A stretch of DNA of 64,000 nt from positions 34,345 to 98,344 of the forward strand of contig CAZGPE010000004.1 in assembly GCA_964527585.1 (NCBI GenBank), in the 5' to 3' direction. Positions 62,339 to 64,000 of this stretch are shown in pieces (within the stretch, counting starts at the first letter, position 1; each line of letters begins with the position of its first letter). Both the position numbers and the translations under genes were made by a program. A model generated the notes under the pieces. It ran no database searches. It saw only the letters and a list, made by a program, of their open reading frames with translations, and was not told the origin of the DNA. Source of the DNA: Fimenecus sp964527585. GTDB taxonomy: Bacteria; Bacillota; Clostridia; Oscillospirales; Acutalibacteraceae.

Positions 62339-63621
62339 TCGATTAAACCGTTAGCCGACATATTATAAATCATCTGTGAAATTTCGGCACGGCTTGAATA
62401 TGAAAGCGGATTTAAGGAAGTTTGCGTTCCGCTACCGACAATCTTGTTTTCGACAGCCCAACCAACAGAAGTCCGTGCCCAATCGCTTATTTGAGCGGCA
62501 TCTGAATACGCAGAAAGCAAAGTTTCAACCGAACCGTTCAGGGTCATATCTCTATGTAAATAATTTCCCATGTATTTATAAAGAATCACACAAATCTGTT
62601 CCCGTGTAATTCGATCTCCGACACCGAAACAGTCTCCGCCGGCATAACCGTTTATTATATTGTTATCTACTGCCCAAGCCACTGCCGACGAATAATACGA
62701 ATTTGTCGGTACATCGGAAAATCCGCCGTTTTCTCCGGCATACGCTGTCAAATCCGCTTGTGCGATTTTTGAAAGAACAACAACAAAATCTTGTCTTTGT
62801 ATGCTGTCGGTAGGTCCGAAATTCCCGTTTTCGTTTCCGTGAAAATAGCCTTTACCGACAGCGAACTTAACAGCCTCAAAATACCAATCATTATAATTAA
62901 CATCGGGAAACCAATTACACACAAAGGCAAAACCGTTGTTTTGTGCAAATGTCTCGGCAGACGAACCGTACACTCCGTAAACGGTAAAGTCATTGAATTT
63001 TTTAAGCGTTTCTCCGAAAGATGATGCGCTGTTTTTAACGAGTGTATATCCGAACGCCTGATTTCCAATTTGTGTTACGGTATCCGGAACCGCAGCGCTT
63101 TTAAGATTATCGCATCCGAAAAAAGCCCCGTCTCCGATTACTTTTACACCGTCGGAAATTATCAGTTCGCTTAATTGCTTACAATCGGAAAAAGCGGAAT
63201 CTCCGATTGTTTTTACGCCTTCTGAAATATATACACTTTTCAAACAAGAGCAATCTCTGAAAGCAAAAGAAGAAATATTCTCAACTCCGGACGGAACGGT
63301 AATACTTTTCAAAGATTCGCATTTGTAAAAAGAATACTGTCCGATTTCCCTTATACAACTCGGAATTGTAACGCTGACAATTTCCGAATTTTCATAAAAT
63401 GTTCCGGAAAGTTCGCTTACCGAATATCCGTCTATTTGCGTCGGAATAACAACATCACTTTGAGAGCCGTTGTATTTATCGAGTTTCAGCGTGTCATCTT
63501 CGAGAACCGTATACTCATATTCTCCGAAAGTTACGGCATTTGCGACAATACCCGGCGCAACTGTACCGAAAAGCAAAACGATAACCGATAACAAAACGCA
63601 TAGGATTTTTCTTGCTTTCAT
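62335..63621 (-). CDS. Surface protein with BspA-type leucine-rich repeats and SLH domains
   Basis: Secreted protein of 428 aa: signal peptide (ARKILCVLLSVIVLLFGT, cut near ANA), then about five BspA/LRR_5 repeats of 23 residues (e.g. IREIGQYSFYKCESLKSITV, VKTIGDSAFSDCKQLSELII), and two to three SLH modules (FPDVNYNDWYFEAVKFAVGK, FSDVPTNSYYSSAVAWAVDN, YSDAAQISDWARTSVGWAVE). SLH should hold it on the cell wall; the LRR part may bind host or matrix proteins. ATG 63621 follows GGGGAGTGG. Confidence 0.9.
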   Translation of the reverse strand: MKARKILCVLLSVIVLLFGTVAPGIVANAVTFGEYEYTVLEDDTLKLDKYNGSQSDVVIPTQIDGYSVSELSGTFYENSEIVSVTIPSCIREIGQYSFYKCESLKSITVPSGVENISSFAFRDCSCLKSVYISEGVKTIGDSAFSDCKQLSELIISDGVKVIGDGAFFGCDNLKSAAVPDTVTQIGNQAFGYTLVKNSASSFGETLKKFNDFTVYGVYGSSAETFAQNNGFAFVCNWFPDVNYNDWYFEAVKFAVGKGYFHGNENGNFGPTDSIQRQDFVVVLSKIAQADLTAYAGENGGFSDVPTNSYYSSAVAWAVDNNIINGYAGGDCFGVGDRITREQICVILYKYMGNYLHRDMTLNGSVETLLSAYSDAAQISDWARTSVGWAVENKIVGSGTQTSLNPLSYSSRAEISQMIYNMSANGLIE

Positions 63622-63702
63622 AAAACCACTCCCCACTGTTATTTGTCTGAATTTTAGCATAGCCGATCTTTATTTGTCAACATTCAGCACACAGATATAA
63701 AA

Positions 63703-63740
63703 ATAAAAGCGGCAAATATAAATTTGCCGCTTAAATATTA
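63703..63740 (-). terminator. Terminator of the partial gene at the right edge
   Basis: Minus strand AAGCGGCAAATTTATATTTGCCGCTTTTATTTTTATA. Confidence 0.9.
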
Positions 63741-63750
63741 TTAAAATCAA

Positions 63751-64000
63751 TTATGCTTTCATTGCTTCTTCAACAGCAACTGTAGCAACAACCATGGGGT
63801 TGTTACCCATACCGATAAGACCCATCATTTCAACATGAGCGGGAACAGATGATGAACCTGCAAACTGAGCATCGGAATGCATACGGCCCATAGTATCTGT
63901 CATACCGTAAGAAGAGGGGCCTGCTGCCATATTGTCGGGGTGAAGAGTACGGCCTGTGCCGCCGCCCGAAGCAACAGAGAAGTAGTTAACACCGTTTTCA
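63751..64000 (-). CDS. C-terminal 83 residues of an unrecognised, probably highly expressed protein
   Basis: The minus-strand frame enters from the right edge and stops at TAA 63753-63751. It contains VASGGGTGRTLHPDNMAAGP, then SYGMTDTMGRMHSDAQFAGS and ends MGNNPMVVATVAVEEAMKA. The Gly-rich GGGTGRT stretch and the many Met, His and Asp residues suggest an enzyme active-site region, but I cannot name the family. Codon use (GGC, CGT, TTC, AAC, CTT) is of the highly expressed kind seen here also in efp. Confidence 0.7.
   Translation of the reverse strand, partial: ENGVNYFSVASGGGTGRTLHPDNMAAGPSSYGMTDTMGRMHSDAQFAGSSSVPAHVEMMGLIGMGNNPMVVATVAVEEAMKA

Noticed and set aside
1..64000. CRISPR arrays, insertion sequences, prophage genes, tRNA or rRNA genes
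   Set aside because: No regularly spaced repeats, transposase motifs, phage structural genes or cloverleaf sequences were found in the intergenic stretches.

Overview
The window looks like a chromosomal segment of a low-to-moderate GC, anaerobic Firmicute of the class Clostridia, most likely an Oscillospirales/Ruminococcaceae relative. This is inferred from gene content: aspS-gatCAB, a CD1247-type Cys/Asp-rich protein, an archaeal-type prolyl-tRNA synthetase, Rnf-like membrane genes, a dockerin-bearing secreted protein, an SLH protein and glmU-pth-mfd synteny. Genes are dense, with many 4-20 nt overlaps, mostly AGGAGG-type ribosome binding sites and several TTG/GTG starts. I see no rRNA, tRNA, insertion sequence, prophage or CRISPR array.

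Layout. 1-3.8 kb (+): end of aspS, then gatC-gatA-gatB for tRNA-dependent amidation. 3.8-6.7 kb (-): a P-type cation ATPase behind a complete promoter / yybP-ykoY manganese riboswitch / terminator leader. 6.7-10.6 kb (-): a stripped-down Rnf-like operon (rnfD-rnfE-rnfA-like plus a glycosidase-like secreted protein) in which the iron-sulfur cysteines are missing. 10.7-17.4 kb: a divergent MecA-like gene, rpe, a membrane protein, proBA, a lipoprotein, proS and acpP. 17.4-25.1 kb (-): a tightly overlapping operon (phosphohexomutase, PLP lyase, acetyltransferase, two M42 peptidases, galactokinase, VTT membrane protein). 25.2-28.4 kb: a 2-hydroxyacid dehydrogenase, an EcsC/SHOCT-like protein preceded by an unassigned structured RNA, and an anchored protein. 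28.5-33.0 kb: maf, a Nudix hydrolase, a degenerate M14 peptidase-like gene, and murD with murL. 33.2-38.8 kb (+): transglutaminase-dockerin protein, EF-G paralogue, YerB-like lipoprotein, and a 40-codon gene with a near-consensus promoter. 38.8-46.5 kb: HAD phosphatase, MATE transporter plus APH-like kinase opposite an AraC regulator, trkA-trkH, polysaccharide deacetylase. 46.5-55.3 kb (-): CD1247-like, efp, pepP/pepQ-type peptidase, yqeG, rpsU, mfd, pth, glmU; a candidate small RNA lies on the + strand between rpsU and mfd. 55.3-59.1 kb (-): D-aspartate ligase-like, aspartate racemase and asnB. 59.3-64 kb: two glycerophosphodiesterases, yycJ/walJ, rlmH, an LRR-SLH surface protein and the end of a highly expressed gene.

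Themes. Cell-wall precursor chemistry recurs: murD-murL (D-Glu made by epimerising the dipeptide precursor), ligase-racemase-asnB (D-Asp/D-Asn cross-bridge), glmU, a deacetylase and a degenerate M14 homologue. The most unusual protein system is the cysteine-less Rnf DEA module at 7.9-10.6 kb. The least explained nucleic-acid elements are the structured RNA at 27.3-27.5 kb, the small RNA near 49.7 kb and the 40-aa gene at 38.5 kb. All functional calls rest on reading motifs by eye; no database search was run.
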